Program-made: the position numbers and the translations under genes
Shown: positions 19,346 to 28,524 of the stretch, one piece after another
How positions within the stretch are numbered: position 1 is the stretch's first letter
Layout: each line of letters starts with the position of its first letter
Source of the DNA: an uncultured Lachnospiraceae bacterium
GTDB lineage: Bacteria > Bacillota > Clostridia > Lachnospirales > Lachnospiraceae
DNA length: 64,000 bases
Assembly (NCBI GenBank): GCA_947305245.1
Contig: CAMZDG010000003.1
Coordinates: 124,001-188,000 of the forward strand
Direction: 5' to 3'
The notes under the pieces: generated by a model
What the model was told of the DNA's origin: nothing
Seen by the model: only the letters and a program-made list of their open reading frames with translations
Databases searched by the model: none

Positions 19346-20752
19346 TTATTCCTGCGCGCCGTCGTCTTCCTCCATCATCGCCATCGCCTTTAACATGATG
19401 GCACATTCCACGCGCTTTCTCTCCAGTTCACATCCCACGTCATACGCGTCATTGATGTTCCCGTGGAAATTATAGGAATTCGCCGCACAGCCGCCGCTGC
19501 AATAAAACTTTGCGAAGCATTTCTTACACTTGTCCTTCGCGTATACGTTACAGCACTTGAACTGATCGCGAATGTCCTCCCGGACAATGCCCTCGTCCAC
19601 GTTGCCCATCAGGAACTCCTCGTTCCCGACGAACTGATGACAGGGATAGAGATCACCCCAGGGCGTCACCGCCAGGTACTCCGTTCCGGAGCCGCATCCC
19701 GACAGCCTCTTTGCCACGCAGGGGCCGCCTTCCAGATCGATCATAAAGTGGAAGAAATTGAAAGGTCTGCCTTCCCTTCTTCGCTTGATCATCTCCGCGG
19801 CAAGCTTATCATATTCTTCCCGAAGCTTGGGAAGATCCTCCTCACGGATGGCGTAATCATCCGTGGGCTGCGCCACGACGGGCTCCACGGAGATCTGCTG
19901 AAATCCAAGGTCGGCCAGATGTAGCACGTCCTCGGAAAAATCCAGGTTGTAACGGGTAAACGTGCCACGCACGTAATAATTCGTCTGATTCCGGCTCTCC
20001 GCCACCTTCTGAAACTTCGGTACGATCAGGTCGTAGCTGCCTTGTCCGCCGCGGAAGGGACGCATCTTGTCATGGATCTCCTTCCTTCCGTCGATGCTCA
20101 GCACCACGTTGCCCATCTCCTGGTTGGCGAATTCCAACACCTCGTCATTTAGAAGCACGCCGTTGGTCGTCAGGGTAAAGCGAAATTTCTTATTGTTTGC
20201 CGTCTCAATGCTGCGCCCGTACTTCACAAGGTCCTTGACCACCTGCCAGTTCATCAGGGGTTCGCCGCCGAAGAAATCCACCTCGAGATTCACGCGGTTT
20301 CCGGAATTGGCCACCAGGAAATCCAGTGCCTTCTTTCCGACCTCGAAACTCATGAGCGCCCGTCGCCCGTGGTATTCGCCCTCTTCCGCGAAGCAATACT
20401 TGCAGGCGAGGTTGCAGTCATGGGCGATGTGCAGGCAAAGTGCCTTGACCACGGTAGGCCTTTTCTTAAAATCGAAAACATAATTCTCGTAAATGTCCTT
20501 TGCGAACAGCTGTCCGCTCTTTTCCAGCTCCAGGACTTCGTCCACGGCCTCCACGATCTCCTCTTCCGGATAGGGGATGCCTGCCAGATGGACCACGGCC
20601 GCCTTGACGAGATCCGGATCCTTGATCCCTTCATTCACCAAGGGCTCCACCAGCGGGATCATGTCATACACGATGTCATCCACCACGTGAACGGAACCGC
20701 TGTTTACGTCCATTACGATATTCAGTCCATTACTTTTATATTGGTGTATCAC
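19346..20752 (-). CDS. scfB: Radical SAM SCIFF-peptide maturase (thioether-forming, SPASM)
   Basis: Radical SAM CNLACKYC, SPASM-region cysteines CNVYAKDKCKKCFAKFYCSGGC; sits directly downstream of a SCIFF precursor. Confidence 0.95.
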   Translation of the reverse strand: MIHQYKSNGLNIVMDVNSGSVHVVDDIVYDMIPLVEPLVNEGIKDPDLVKAAVVHLAGIPYPEEEIVEAVDEVLELEKSGQLFAKDIYENYVFDFKKRPTVVKALCLHIAHDCNLACKYCFAEEGEYHGRRALMSFEVGKKALDFLVANSGNRVNLEVDFFGGEPLMNWQVVKDLVKYGRSIETANNKKFRFTLTTNGVLLNDEVLEFANQEMGNVVLSIDGRKEIHDKMRPFRGGQGSYDLIVPKFQKVAESRNQTNYYVRGTFTRYNLDFSEDVLHLADLGFQQISVEPVVAQPTDDYAIREEDLPKLREEYDKLAAEMIKRRREGRPFNFFHFMIDLEGGPCVAKRLSGCGSGTEYLAVTPWGDLYPCHQFVGNEEFLMGNVDEGIVREDIRDQFKCCNVYAKDKCKKCFAKFYCSGGCAANSYNFHGNINDAYDVGCELERKRVECAIMLKAMAMMEEDDGAQE

Positions 20753-20786
20753 AAAAAAATCCTCTCAAAATCGCAAAACTCAAAAG

Positions 20787-20815
20787 ATAAGCAGCGACCT
20801 GGGATCGCTGCTTAT
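20787..20815. promoter_or_regulatory. Perfect 11-bp hairpin between SCIFF precursor and maturase (possible attenuator)
   Basis: ATAAGCAGCGA-N7-TCGCTGCTTAT, followed on the minus strand by CTTTTGAGTTTT. Confidence 0.6.
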
Positions 20816-20851
20816 GAATGGTTTTTTCAGTTCGAATAAATTCGTATCCGC

Positions 20852-21007
20852 TTACTTCAACTGCTCGCAGCTCTGATTTCCTACGGTACAGGAAGTCTTG
20901 CATGCAGACTGGCAGGAAGTCTGGCACTCGCCGCATCCGCCCTTCTTCATGGACTCCTTCAGATCTCTGGTAGTTAAAGTCTTTACGTGCTTCATCTCGC
21001 GCTTCAT
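20852..21007 (-). CDS. scfA: SCIFF (six cysteines in forty-five) RiPP precursor peptide
   Basis: Minus strand translates MKREMKHVKTLTTRDLKESMKKGGCGECQTSCQSACKTSCTVGNQSCEQLK*, with RBS AAGGAGG; too short for the ORF track. Confidence 0.97.
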   Translation of the reverse strand: MKREMKHVKTLTTRDLKESMKKGGCGECQTSCQSACKTSCTVGNQSCEQLK

Positions 21008-21068
21008 ATTCAAAGAAACCTCCTTGCGAAAAATCCGTTTATGCTTACTTTTCTAGTAAATCTAAGCT

Positions 21069-21097
21069 ATTTTAGCATAACTTTCCCTTTCTGTCAA
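21069..21097 (-). promoter_or_regulatory. Sigma-A promoter of scfA
   Basis: TTGACA (21092-21097), 17-bp spacer, TAAAAT (21069-21074). Confidence 0.8.
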
Positions 21098-21145
21098 CTC
21101 ACAGAAAAAGAACCTTTTTCATAGATTTGCGGGGCAAGACCCTTT

Positions 21146-22360
21146 TTAGATCATGATCTCAAAGCTTTGACCGACCAGTACAAGGTAAGCCACGCCGCAG
21201 GCCACCTGATAGATAAAGACGGCAAGCGCCAGCGTCCTCCTCCAGAGGGGCAGACGATGCTTTTGCGAAAGCGCAAGCGCGATCACCGTTGAAAACTGCA
21301 CCGCGAGATCATAGCCCCAGCTAAAATCTCCGGAGGAACCATTGCTTAAGAAAAACATCTGCAGCCATCCGATCGCCAGCGCATAATAGGCCAGGCGATA
21401 GGTCCGCTCCTTGCCAAAGATCTTCGGAGAAAAAAGGAGCAGGGGCACGGGAAAGGTTGCAAGCGACACGCAGAGCACCTCCAGGGGCGTAAACTCCGCA
21501 AAGGAGCCAAAGCGTACCACAACTTCCATCGCTGCCGTCTCATCCTTTACGACAACGATCTGCCACAGCATGAGCGCGGCGGAAGGCAGTGCAGCCGCCA
21601 ATGCAGCGAAACCGATCTTTAAGGATCTGCTTCGGATCATCTGCTCTAAAACGATCACGGCCATCGCAAGCAGAAATACAAGCGCAAAGCTCGGCTTGGC
21701 GAGCACGGACAAAAAGCTTGCGACCCCAAAGAGCACGAGCTCCCTCCAGTAACTCTCCTTCTTCTCAAAACGCTCCAAAAACAGGAGAAACGCAAGGATC
21801 GTAAGGATCCCGATGGGTCTGACAAAAATAATCGTCGGATTGTGCACGGGATTCGCCGCGCACTGTCTCGCATAGTAGCGCCATTCGGTCAGCGGTCCCC
21901 TCGCCGTCACGAACACAACGGAGCAAAGGCTGATCAGATCCAGAAAAATCTTCTCTTTCTCATTCGCGGGCGACGCGACACGCAGTAAAAATACCCGAAG
22001 CAATGCCACGGCCGCTGCGATCGATGCGCCAAGCAGACAGTACGACGCCGCATAATAGCGATTTCCCATGAGAAATGCCAGGAGCTTCAGGCTTAAATGA
22101 TACAGGGGATAGGTCACGGCATGGATCGGTATGTTCGGATCCTCCGCCGCCATGCTTTCAAGGCTTTGATGGAACAGCTTTTCCGCGAACAGCGTGTGAT
22201 AGCCGCAGTCCCAACTGAAGGGGACGTAATGCCGATAGAACAGCGCATACGCAATGCCGATCAAAGCTGTCAAAGCGATAAAGCAGACCGGTTCCGCATT
22301 ACGGTTCCATGTCTTCTTCCGGTCGTTTTCAGGTTTCATCTTCTTCTCCCTTGCCTTCAT
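21146..22360 (-). CDS. Polytopic membrane protein, candidate GT-C-type glycosyltransferase
   Basis: About ten hydrophobic helices, acidic residue in first predicted outer loop (PFSWDCGYHTLFAEKLF), next to GtrA and GtrB-like genes. Confidence 0.55.
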   Translation of the reverse strand: MKAREKKMKPENDRKKTWNRNAEPVCFIALTALIGIAYALFYRHYVPFSWDCGYHTLFAEKLFHQSLESMAAEDPNIPIHAVTYPLYHLSLKLLAFLMGNRYYAASYCLLGASIAAAVALLRVFLLRVASPANEKEKIFLDLISLCSVVFVTARGPLTEWRYYARQCAANPVHNPTIIFVRPIGILTILAFLLFLERFEKKESYWRELVLFGVASFLSVLAKPSFALVFLLAMAVIVLEQMIRSRSLKIGFAALAAALPSAALMLWQIVVVKDETAAMEVVVRFGSFAEFTPLEVLCVSLATFPVPLLLFSPKIFGKERTYRLAYYALAIGWLQMFFLSNGSSGDFSWGYDLAVQFSTVIALALSQKHRLPLWRRTLALAVFIYQVACGVAYLVLVGQSFEIMI

Positions 22361-22838
22361 TACTGGGGCGGAATGCCCAGAACTTGTTGATGACGAAATT
22401 GATGGGCACGCTAATGACCAGATTCAACATGGGCGCGAGCATCTTTGAGATCCCCAGCTTGTCGATCCAAACGTAGGACAACGCGTTACAGATAAAGATA
22501 CCGGACACGGAATAGGCCAGATAGGTTTTCAACAGGGCCTTCCCAAGATGGCGTTTCTGCCCCTTTTCCAGCGTGAACACCAGCCGATTGTTCCAGTAAA
22601 AGGACCAAAGCACGCTCAGCATGAACGCGACGAAATTACCCACGTAATAATCCCAGGACAGCTCATAGGGTGCCAGGATCTTTAAGGTCAAAATATTTAA
22701 TACATAACTGACGATCGTATTGCTGACGCCGATCACGCAGAACTTTACGAACTGCACGAAGGAATCCACGGCTTTTTCAGACAGCCGGATCGGCAGGATC
22801 GCAAGCGCCCATCTCGTTAGTTTTTCAATGATCTTCAT
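22329..22838 (-). CDS. GtrA family protein (putative lipid-linked sugar flippase)
   Basis: FVKFCVIGVSNTIVSYVLN and C-terminal INFVINKFWAF, four predicted helices. Confidence 0.85.
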   Translation of the reverse strand: MKIIEKLTRWALAILPIRLSEKAVDSFVQFVKFCVIGVSNTIVSYVLNILTLKILAPYELSWDYYVGNFVAFMLSVLWSFYWNNRLVFTLEKGQKRHLGKALLKTYLAYSVSGIFICNALSYVWIDKLGISKMLAPMLNLVISVPINFVINKFWAFRPSNEGKGEEDET

Positions 22839-22870
22839 GATGATAAGTCGCCTTCGGGCGATCCTTTCCG

Positions 22871-23968
22871 TTACTTAAATGCATTGATCGTCTCGATCAC
22901 GTGGTCCTGCTCTTCCTTTGTCATCCCGTTATACAGCGGAATGGAAAGAACCGTCTTCGCATACTCTTCCGTGATGGGCAGAGCTCCCTCTTTCATCCCT
23001 AAGTATCGATATGCCTCGGACAGATGCGGCGGGATCGGATAATGAATGATCGTACCAATGCCATTTTCATCTAAATATCGCAGCAATTCATCCCTTTGCG
23101 CGGAGCGGATCACGAACTGATGCCAGATGTGCGTTGCTCCTTCGCGGATCTTGGGAAGCGCTATCTCCTCATGCTTCAATTCCCGCAAATATCGTTCACA
23201 GATCCGGCGCTTCTCCTCGGCCAGCTCCCCTAAGTGCGCAAGCCTTACACGAAGCAGACCAGCCTGCAGCTCGTCCAGGCGGGAGTTCGTTCCGACCACC
23301 TTGTTATAATAACGCTTTTCCGAGCCGTAGTTACGAAACACGCGAAAATCCTCGGCAATCTGATCATCATTCGTCACGATCGCACCGGCGTCGCCAAAGG
23401 CGCCAAGATTCTTCGAGGGATAAAAGGAAAAGCATCCCACGTCGCCAAAGGTTCCGATCTGCTTCCCCTGAAAAGTGGCTCCATGCGCCTGCGCACAGTC
23501 CTCCACAAGCCTTAAATGATATTTCTTACAAAGCGCCGTAATGGGAGCCATGTTGGAAGCCTGTCCATAAAGATGCACCACCAGGATCGCCTTTGTTCTC
23601 TCAGTGATCTTTTCCTCAATCTTGGATGCATCCAAGTTAAAGTATTCATCAGGCTCCACGAACACCGGCGTTGCGCCATTGATCGTGATCCCCATCACGC
23701 TCGCGATATAGGTGTTGCCCTGAACGATCACCTCGTCGCCCGCGCCGATCCCAAGGACCCGAAATGCGATCCAAAGAGCATCTAAACCGCTCGCCAGGCC
23801 AACGCAGTGCTTCGCGCCAACGTAAGCTGCAAACTCCTCCTCGAAGGACTTCACTTCCTTCCCCAGCACGTACCAGCCGGACCGAAGCACCTCGAGCGCC
23901 TTTGCCTCAAATTCTTCCTGATATTGAAAAAAGCCCCGATCGAGGCGATTGGGCGAAATCCTCTCCAT
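22871..23968 (-). CDS. DegT/DnrJ/EryC1/StrS family sugar aminotransferase
   Basis: GLASGLDALWIAFR, EDCAQAHGA, PLP-lysine SFYPSKNLGAFGDAGAIV. Confidence 0.95.
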   Translation of the reverse strand: MERISPNRLDRGFFQYQEEFEAKALEVLRSGWYVLGKEVKSFEEEFAAYVGAKHCVGLASGLDALWIAFRVLGIGAGDEVIVQGNTYIASVMGITINGATPVFVEPDEYFNLDASKIEEKITERTKAILVVHLYGQASNMAPITALCKKYHLRLVEDCAQAHGATFQGKQIGTFGDVGCFSFYPSKNLGAFGDAGAIVTNDDQIAEDFRVFRNYGSEKRYYNKVVGTNSRLDELQAGLLRVRLAHLGELAEEKRRICERYLRELKHEEIALPKIREGATHIWHQFVIRSAQRDELLRYLDENGIGTIIHYPIPPHLSEAYRYLGMKEGALPITEEYAKTVLSIPLYNGMTKEEQDHVIETINAFK

Positions 23969-23973
23969 CTTCC

Positions 23974-24672
23974 TTACCTCACGTCCCTGACTACTTTGGC
24001 CGGGATCCCCATGACCACCTTATTTTCCGGCACGTCCTTTGTCACCACGGCGCCCGCCCCTACGATCGCGTTCCGCCCAATGACAACGTGCGGTAAAATA
24101 TTGGCAGCGGCACCGATCGTAACATAATCCTCAATCTTTGCGCCATATACGTGATCAGGATCATACTCCTCACGCCCCATGGTGTTGTCATTCGTCGTAG
24201 CCACAAGCACACTGATAAAAACATGATCCCCAATGATCATGTTTCCCGTAATGTGCGAATTGTCCATGATTTTCGTGTCATTTCCAATTTTCGTGTTGTA
24301 GTTCACGGAAACATTTCTGCTCAGGATGCAGCGGTCACCGATCACGCATTCCTCCCTGACGGAGCAATGATCCCCAAAAAGATTCCGATCGCCGATCGTT
24401 GTGCCTGCATATAGGATCACGCCCGGCGACAAAACACAGTGCTCGCCGACGACAAGCGGAGCATAGTTATCTTTCAGCACCCTGGAAGTGATCCCGGGAG
24501 AAACCGGAGGCTTTCCCAACACACAATGATCAAAGATTTCCGTCCCTTTTTTTACGACAGTACCCGGATAGATCACGACATAATCATGGATCACGACATC
24601 TTCTTCTATCCGTACTCCATCATGAATGATCGCCGTCGATGCGACGTGGGCATTTTGACTGATCTGATTCAT
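23974..24672 (-). CDS. Hexapeptide-repeat sugar N-acyltransferase
   Basis: Left-handed beta-helix repeats ([64 protein letters not shown]). Confidence 0.9.
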   Translation of the reverse strand: MNQISQNAHVASTAIIHDGVRIEEDVVIHDYVVIYPGTVVKKGTEIFDHCVLGKPPVSPGITSRVLKDNYAPLVVGEHCVLSPGVILYAGTTIGDRNLFGDHCSVREECVIGDRCILSRNVSVNYNTKIGNDTKIMDNSHITGNMIIGDHVFISVLVATTNDNTMGREEYDPDHVYGAKIEDYVTIGAAANILPHVVIGRNAIVGAGAVVTKDVPENKVVMGIPAKVVRDVR

Positions 24673-24673
24673 T

Positions 24674-25084
24674 TTATTTCTCCTCAACCGGAACTTTTAC
24701 GATCGCATATCCGTCAACCACCATTTCCTCCCGTTGGTTATACACGATCGTAGACAATTCCAAAATTCCTTTTTCCTCGTTTCGAATACTCTTGATCTGG
24801 GCAACAATCCTGATCTCGTCACCCAGATAAACAGGCTTTATAAACTTCATGTCCTGTTCCAGATAGATGGTTCCCTCCCCCGGAAATCTCATTCCGATAT
24901 GAGCTGAGATCAAGCTGCCGACAAGCATCCCGTGTGCGATCCGTTTTCCAAACTGGCTTGCCCTGGCCGCCGTCTCATCCACGTGAATTGGATTAAAGTC
25001 ACCGGACAGCTCTGCAAACGCCTTTACGATATCCTCAGTGATCGTACTCTTTATTTCTTCTGACATTCCTACGGTATACTTCAC
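24674..25084 (-). CDS. MaoC-like (R)-specific enoyl-CoA hydratase/dehydratase
   Basis: Hydratase motif [10 protein letters not shown] and [15 protein letters not shown]. Confidence 0.9.
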   Translation of the reverse strand: MKYTVGMSEEIKSTITEDIVKAFAELSGDFNPIHVDETAARASQFGKRIAHGMLVGSLISAHIGMRFPGEGTIYLEQDMKFIKPVYLGDEIRIVAQIKSIRNEEKGILELSTIVYNQREEMVVDGYAIVKVPVEEK

Positions 25085-25117
25085 TTAAGCTCCTCCGAAT
25101 GCATTTGTCACGCGTTA

Positions 25118-26053
25118 TTATTTTCTCTCATCCGCATCCTGGCCATCCTCAACAATATATGGCGGCCTTTTCCTGGAAGCGTCAAAGGTTCTCCACAGAT
25201 ACTCACCCAAAATACCCATGGAAAGCATGAGCACGCCGAAGCTGAGCAGCTGGAAAATGAACAATGTCGTAAAACCGTCAGCGGAGATGTTCCCGCCAAG
25301 CTTTGCAATGAGAACGACGATCGCCCAGATGATCCCGGCCACGAAGGTGATAAATCCCACGATCTCCAGCAGTCTGATCGGCAACGTGGAAAAACTAAAC
25401 AGCGTGTCGGAGACAAGGCGGATCTTCTTTTTCAACGTCCACTTGCTTGTCCCGATCTCCCTTGCCTTCCTGACGTAATACACGATCCCGGTCCGGAAAC
25501 CGCTCCAAAGGATCTGCCCGGTAATGGCGCTGTTCTTTTCATCCAGGCTGTCGATCACGTTGATCACCTTGCGGTCCAAAAGATAAACGTCAAAGCCATT
25601 CTTCGGCATCTGCGGCAGCGCCGCCTTGCGCACCATCCAATAATACAGGTTGGCGAATCCCTTCTGACTCTTGCTCTCCTCCCTGTCCTTGCGGCAGGCG
25701 AGCACCACGTTGTTCCCGGCCTTCCAGCTGTCCACCATCTCCAGGATCAGTTCCGTCGGCTCCTGCAGGTCTGCCGCCTTGATCACGGCGCAGTCCCCCG
25801 TGGAGTTTGCAAGACCGCAAAGGCATGCGGCATGAGACCCGAAATTTCTCGCCAGGGAGAAAATCTTCAGGTTGGGATCCTCGGCCGCCAGGGCCTGCAT
25901 GACCTCATAGCTCTTATCCTTAGAACCGTCATTGACCATGACGATCTCATATTCATAATCGATCTTAGAAATAAATTTCTCTTTTAGGTCCGCATATAAG
26001 GGTCGCAGGTTCTCCTCGTTATAATAGACCGGAATAATAATGGAAACCTTCAT
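25118..26053 (-). CDS. Glycosyltransferase family 2, GtrB/DPM1-like with two C-terminal TM helices
   Basis: MKVSIIIPVYYNEENL, VNDGSKDKSYEV, ADLQEP, hydrophobic C-terminal pair. Confidence 0.92.
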   Translation of the reverse strand: MKVSIIIPVYYNEENLRPLYADLKEKFISKIDYEYEIVMVNDGSKDKSYEVMQALAAEDPNLKIFSLARNFGSHAACLCGLANSTGDCAVIKAADLQEPTELILEMVDSWKAGNNVVLACRKDREESKSQKGFANLYYWMVRKAALPQMPKNGFDVYLLDRKVINVIDSLDEKNSAITGQILWSGFRTGIVYYVRKAREIGTSKWTLKKKIRLVSDTLFSFSTLPIRLLEIVGFITFVAGIIWAIVVLIAKLGGNISADGFTTLFIFQLLSFGVLMLSMGILGEYLWRTFDASRKRPPYIVEDGQDADERK

Positions 26054-26476
26054 CTACTTGGCATCTCCGTTGATTATCTTGATGAAATCCTCATAGTTGC
26101 GAATGTACTCTTTGCCGTCATAATGCGTGCTTGCGAGGCAAAGAAGCACGGAATCCGGACTGAAGTCATACATCTCCTTCCAGACCATCTTCGGAAGGTA
26201 GATCCCGGTATGAGGACGATTGAGCGAATAGATCGCCTCGTTGCCCTTTCCATCCTTCACCTTGATCTTACTGGTGCCTGCCACGTTGATCAGCACGAAT
26301 TCACTCTCCTGATTGGCATGCTGCCCTCTGACCACGTCCTTGTCGGAACCGTAAATATAAAAAATCCTCTTGATCTCAAAGGGAACGTCTTCCATGCCCT
26401 CCACGATGACAAGATGTCCTCTTTCGTCTCCTTTTTGAGAGAATTCAAGCATCTGCACGGAATTCATCACATTCAT
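26054..26476 (-). CDS. FdtA/QdtA/WxcM-like dTDP-4-keto-6-deoxyhexose ketoisomerase
   Basis: Cupin fold pattern FEIKRIFYIYGSDKDVVRGQHANQESEFVLINVAG typical of this family. Confidence 0.88.
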   Translation of the reverse strand: MNVMNSVQMLEFSQKGDERGHLVIVEGMEDVPFEIKRIFYIYGSDKDVVRGQHANQESEFVLINVAGTSKIKVKDGKGNEAIYSLNRPHTGIYLPKMVWKEMYDFSPDSVLLCLASTHYDGKEYIRNYEDFIKIINGDAK

Positions 26477-26554
26477 TTCGCAGCCACTCCATTCCTTGAA
26501 CTATTGTCCTAATACGCCATTGAAATAGTACCATAGAATGGCAGGTACGTCAAA

Positions 26555-26950
26555 TTATTTCCCCGTCAGTCCGGCCACGGCTCCGCCAATGCTTCCCCCT
26601 GCCGCGCAAAGGAAAAATGGCAGGAAAAAGCCCATGTTTCCGTTCCCCAGACGCGTCAAAACGGAAAGCACTGCAAGGATCAGAAAATACCCCACTCCCA
26701 TGGCCGTCCCGACGAGGAGCTTTTTCCCTTTCGCTTTCCTTCCCCCAAGGAAACCCGAAAACGCCGCTGAGGCCAGATAGATGAGCGCGATCATGGTGGT
26801 GACTGCCCCGTCGCTCATCCCAAAGCGCCACAGCGCGAATGCAAGGAGGAGAAGCATCGCCCCCGTCGCCAGATATGCCAACATGAGAAAGAGCAAATAT
26901 GTCATGAGCGGGACCTTGTTTTGATTTTCCTTCGTCTTAGCCTGTTCCAT
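26555..26950 (-). CDS. TIGR04086-like membrane protein
   Basis: About 130 aa, four helices, pattern SAAFSGFLGGRKAKGKKLLVG...GGSIGGAVAGL. Confidence 0.65.
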   Translation of the reverse strand: MEQAKTKENQNKVPLMTYLLFLMLAYLATGAMLLLLAFALWRFGMSDGAVTTMIALIYLASAAFSGFLGGRKAKGKKLLVGTAMGVGYFLILAVLSVLTRLGNGNMGFFLPFFLCAAGGSIGGAVAGLTGK

Positions 26951-27032
26951 CTTCCATTCCTCCTCTAAACGGCACGGGCGTTTTGGAAACGCCCTCCCCT
27001 TATCACACATTCTATGCGCCGACACGGAAAAC

Positions 27033-27062
27033 TTGACAACAAGGCCTAATTTATTGTAAGAT
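27033..27062 (+). promoter_or_regulatory. Sigma-A promoter for the CNNM/CorC-type gene
   Basis: TTGACA, 18-bp spacer, TAAGAT. Confidence 0.65.
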
Positions 27063-27086
27063 ACATTCTAATATTATTACAAAGGA

Positions 27087-28415
27087 GTGTGGTTTTACTT
27101 GGTTCCCCCAGATGACATACAGCTATTTGTCATTGAAATGATCATTCTGTTTTTATTGGTTGTTCTCTCCGGTTTCTTCTCCTCGGCGGAGACGGCGCTC
27201 ACCACGGCAAACAAGGTGAAGCTCCGGTCCTTGGAGGAAGAAGGAAATAAGCGGGCTGCGCTCGTGAACAAGATCCTGGATCATAATAGCAAGATGCTCA
27301 GCGCGATCCTGATCGGAAACAACGCGGTCAACCTCTCTGCCTCCGCACTGGCGGCGACCCTGGCCATGCGCGTGAACCTGGCAGTCGGCATCGCGACCGG
27401 AGTATTGACTTTTCTGGTACTTCTCTTTGGTGAAGTGATCCCCAAGACCTGGGCGATGCACTATGCGGATAAGCTGGCCCTTGCCTACAGCGGCGTGATC
27501 TATGCTTTGATGCAGGTCCTGACTCCGGTGATCTTCTTAGTGGACAAGATCGCATGGCTGATCCTCTTTTTACTCCACGTGGATCCCAATGAAAAGACCA
27601 GTACCATGACGGAAAACGAATTAAAGACCTACGTGGACGTAAGCCATGAGGACGGCGTCATCGAATCCGAGGAGCGCGAGATCATCTACAACGTGTTTGA
27701 ATTCTCCGACGCATTGGCCAAGGACATCATGATCCCGAGAGTCAACATGGTCACGGTCAACGTGAACGATGATTATCACGAAGTGCTCTCCGTCTTTCGA
27801 AAGCATATGTACACTCGTCTTCCCGTGTATGAGGAAGACAAGGATAACATCATTGGTCTGATCAATATCAAAGACTTTATCCTGACCGACGATCCTGAGC
27901 ATTTCCAGATCAGGAACATCCTTCGGGAAGCTCATTTTACTTACGAGTATAAAAAGATCTCCGACCTGCTCTATGAGATCCGCGAAAAGACGACCAGCGT
28001 GACCTTCGTCGTGAACGAATATGGCGTGACCGTCGGCATGATCACCCTGGAAGACCTTCTGGAGGAGATCGTCGGAGAGATCCGCGACGAATATGACGCG
28101 GACGAGATGGAAAAGATCAAAAAGCTCGACGACAGAAATTACCTCATCGAAGGCAGCATGAACCTGGACGACGTGAATGATGCCCTTGAGATCCACTTAG
28201 AGAGTGAGGAATATGACTCTCTCGGCGGCATCCTGATCGAGCATCTTGACCACCTTCCTGAGGACGGCGAGTCCGTTACCTTAGAAGACGGCACCACCCT
28301 GAAAGTGCAGGGCGTGGATCAAAACCGCATTGTAAAAGTACTCCTCACCTTGCCGGAGCCCAAGGCGGCAGAAGCTTCCGCGGAGTCGGATTCCAAGGAG
28401 GATGCGGAAAACTGA
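27087..28415 (+). CDS. Hemolysin/CorC-like CNNM + CBS-domain membrane protein
   Basis: N-terminal CNNM (SGFFSSAETALTTANK), CBS pair (DIMIPRVNMVTV...RLPVYEEDKDNIIGLINIKD), C-terminal CorC domain. TTG at 27099 is an alternative start. Confidence 0.93.
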   Translation: MWFYLVPPDDIQLFVIEMIILFLLVVLSGFFSSAETALTTANKVKLRSLEEEGNKRAALVNKILDHNSKMLSAILIGNNAVNLSASALAATLAMRVNLAVGIATGVLTFLVLLFGEVIPKTWAMHYADKLALAYSGVIYALMQVLTPVIFLVDKIAWLILFLLHVDPNEKTSTMTENELKTYVDVSHEDGVIESEEREIIYNVFEFSDALAKDIMIPRVNMVTVNVNDDYHEVLSVFRKHMYTRLPVYEEDKDNIIGLINIKDFILTDDPEHFQIRNILREAHFTYEYKKISDLLYEIREKTTSVTFVVNEYGVTVGMITLEDLLEEIVGEIRDEYDADEMEKIKKLDDRNYLIEGSMNLDDVNDALEIHLESEEYDSLGGILIEHLDHLPEDGESVTLEDGTTLKVQGVDQNRIVKVLLTLPEPKAAEASAESDSKEDAEN

Positions 28416-28436
28416 TGCATTAAAACATGACAAAGC

Positions 28437-28475
28437 AAAAAGACCGAAGCGGCCATCGCCTCTTCGGTCTTTCTT
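28437..28475 (+). terminator. Intrinsic terminator
   Basis: AAAGACCGAAG...CTTCGGTCTTTCTTATTT. Confidence 0.8.
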
Positions 28476-28524
28476 ATTTCATTCTGATTCCTTCTGGTTT
28501 ATTCCAGGGAATAGCCCTCATATC

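Noticed and set aside
20736-20936. 66-aa minus-strand ORF overlapping the SCIFF gene
   Set aside because: Different frame from the SCIFF precursor, spans the hairpin and lacks an RBS; the real product is the 51-aa SCIFF peptide.
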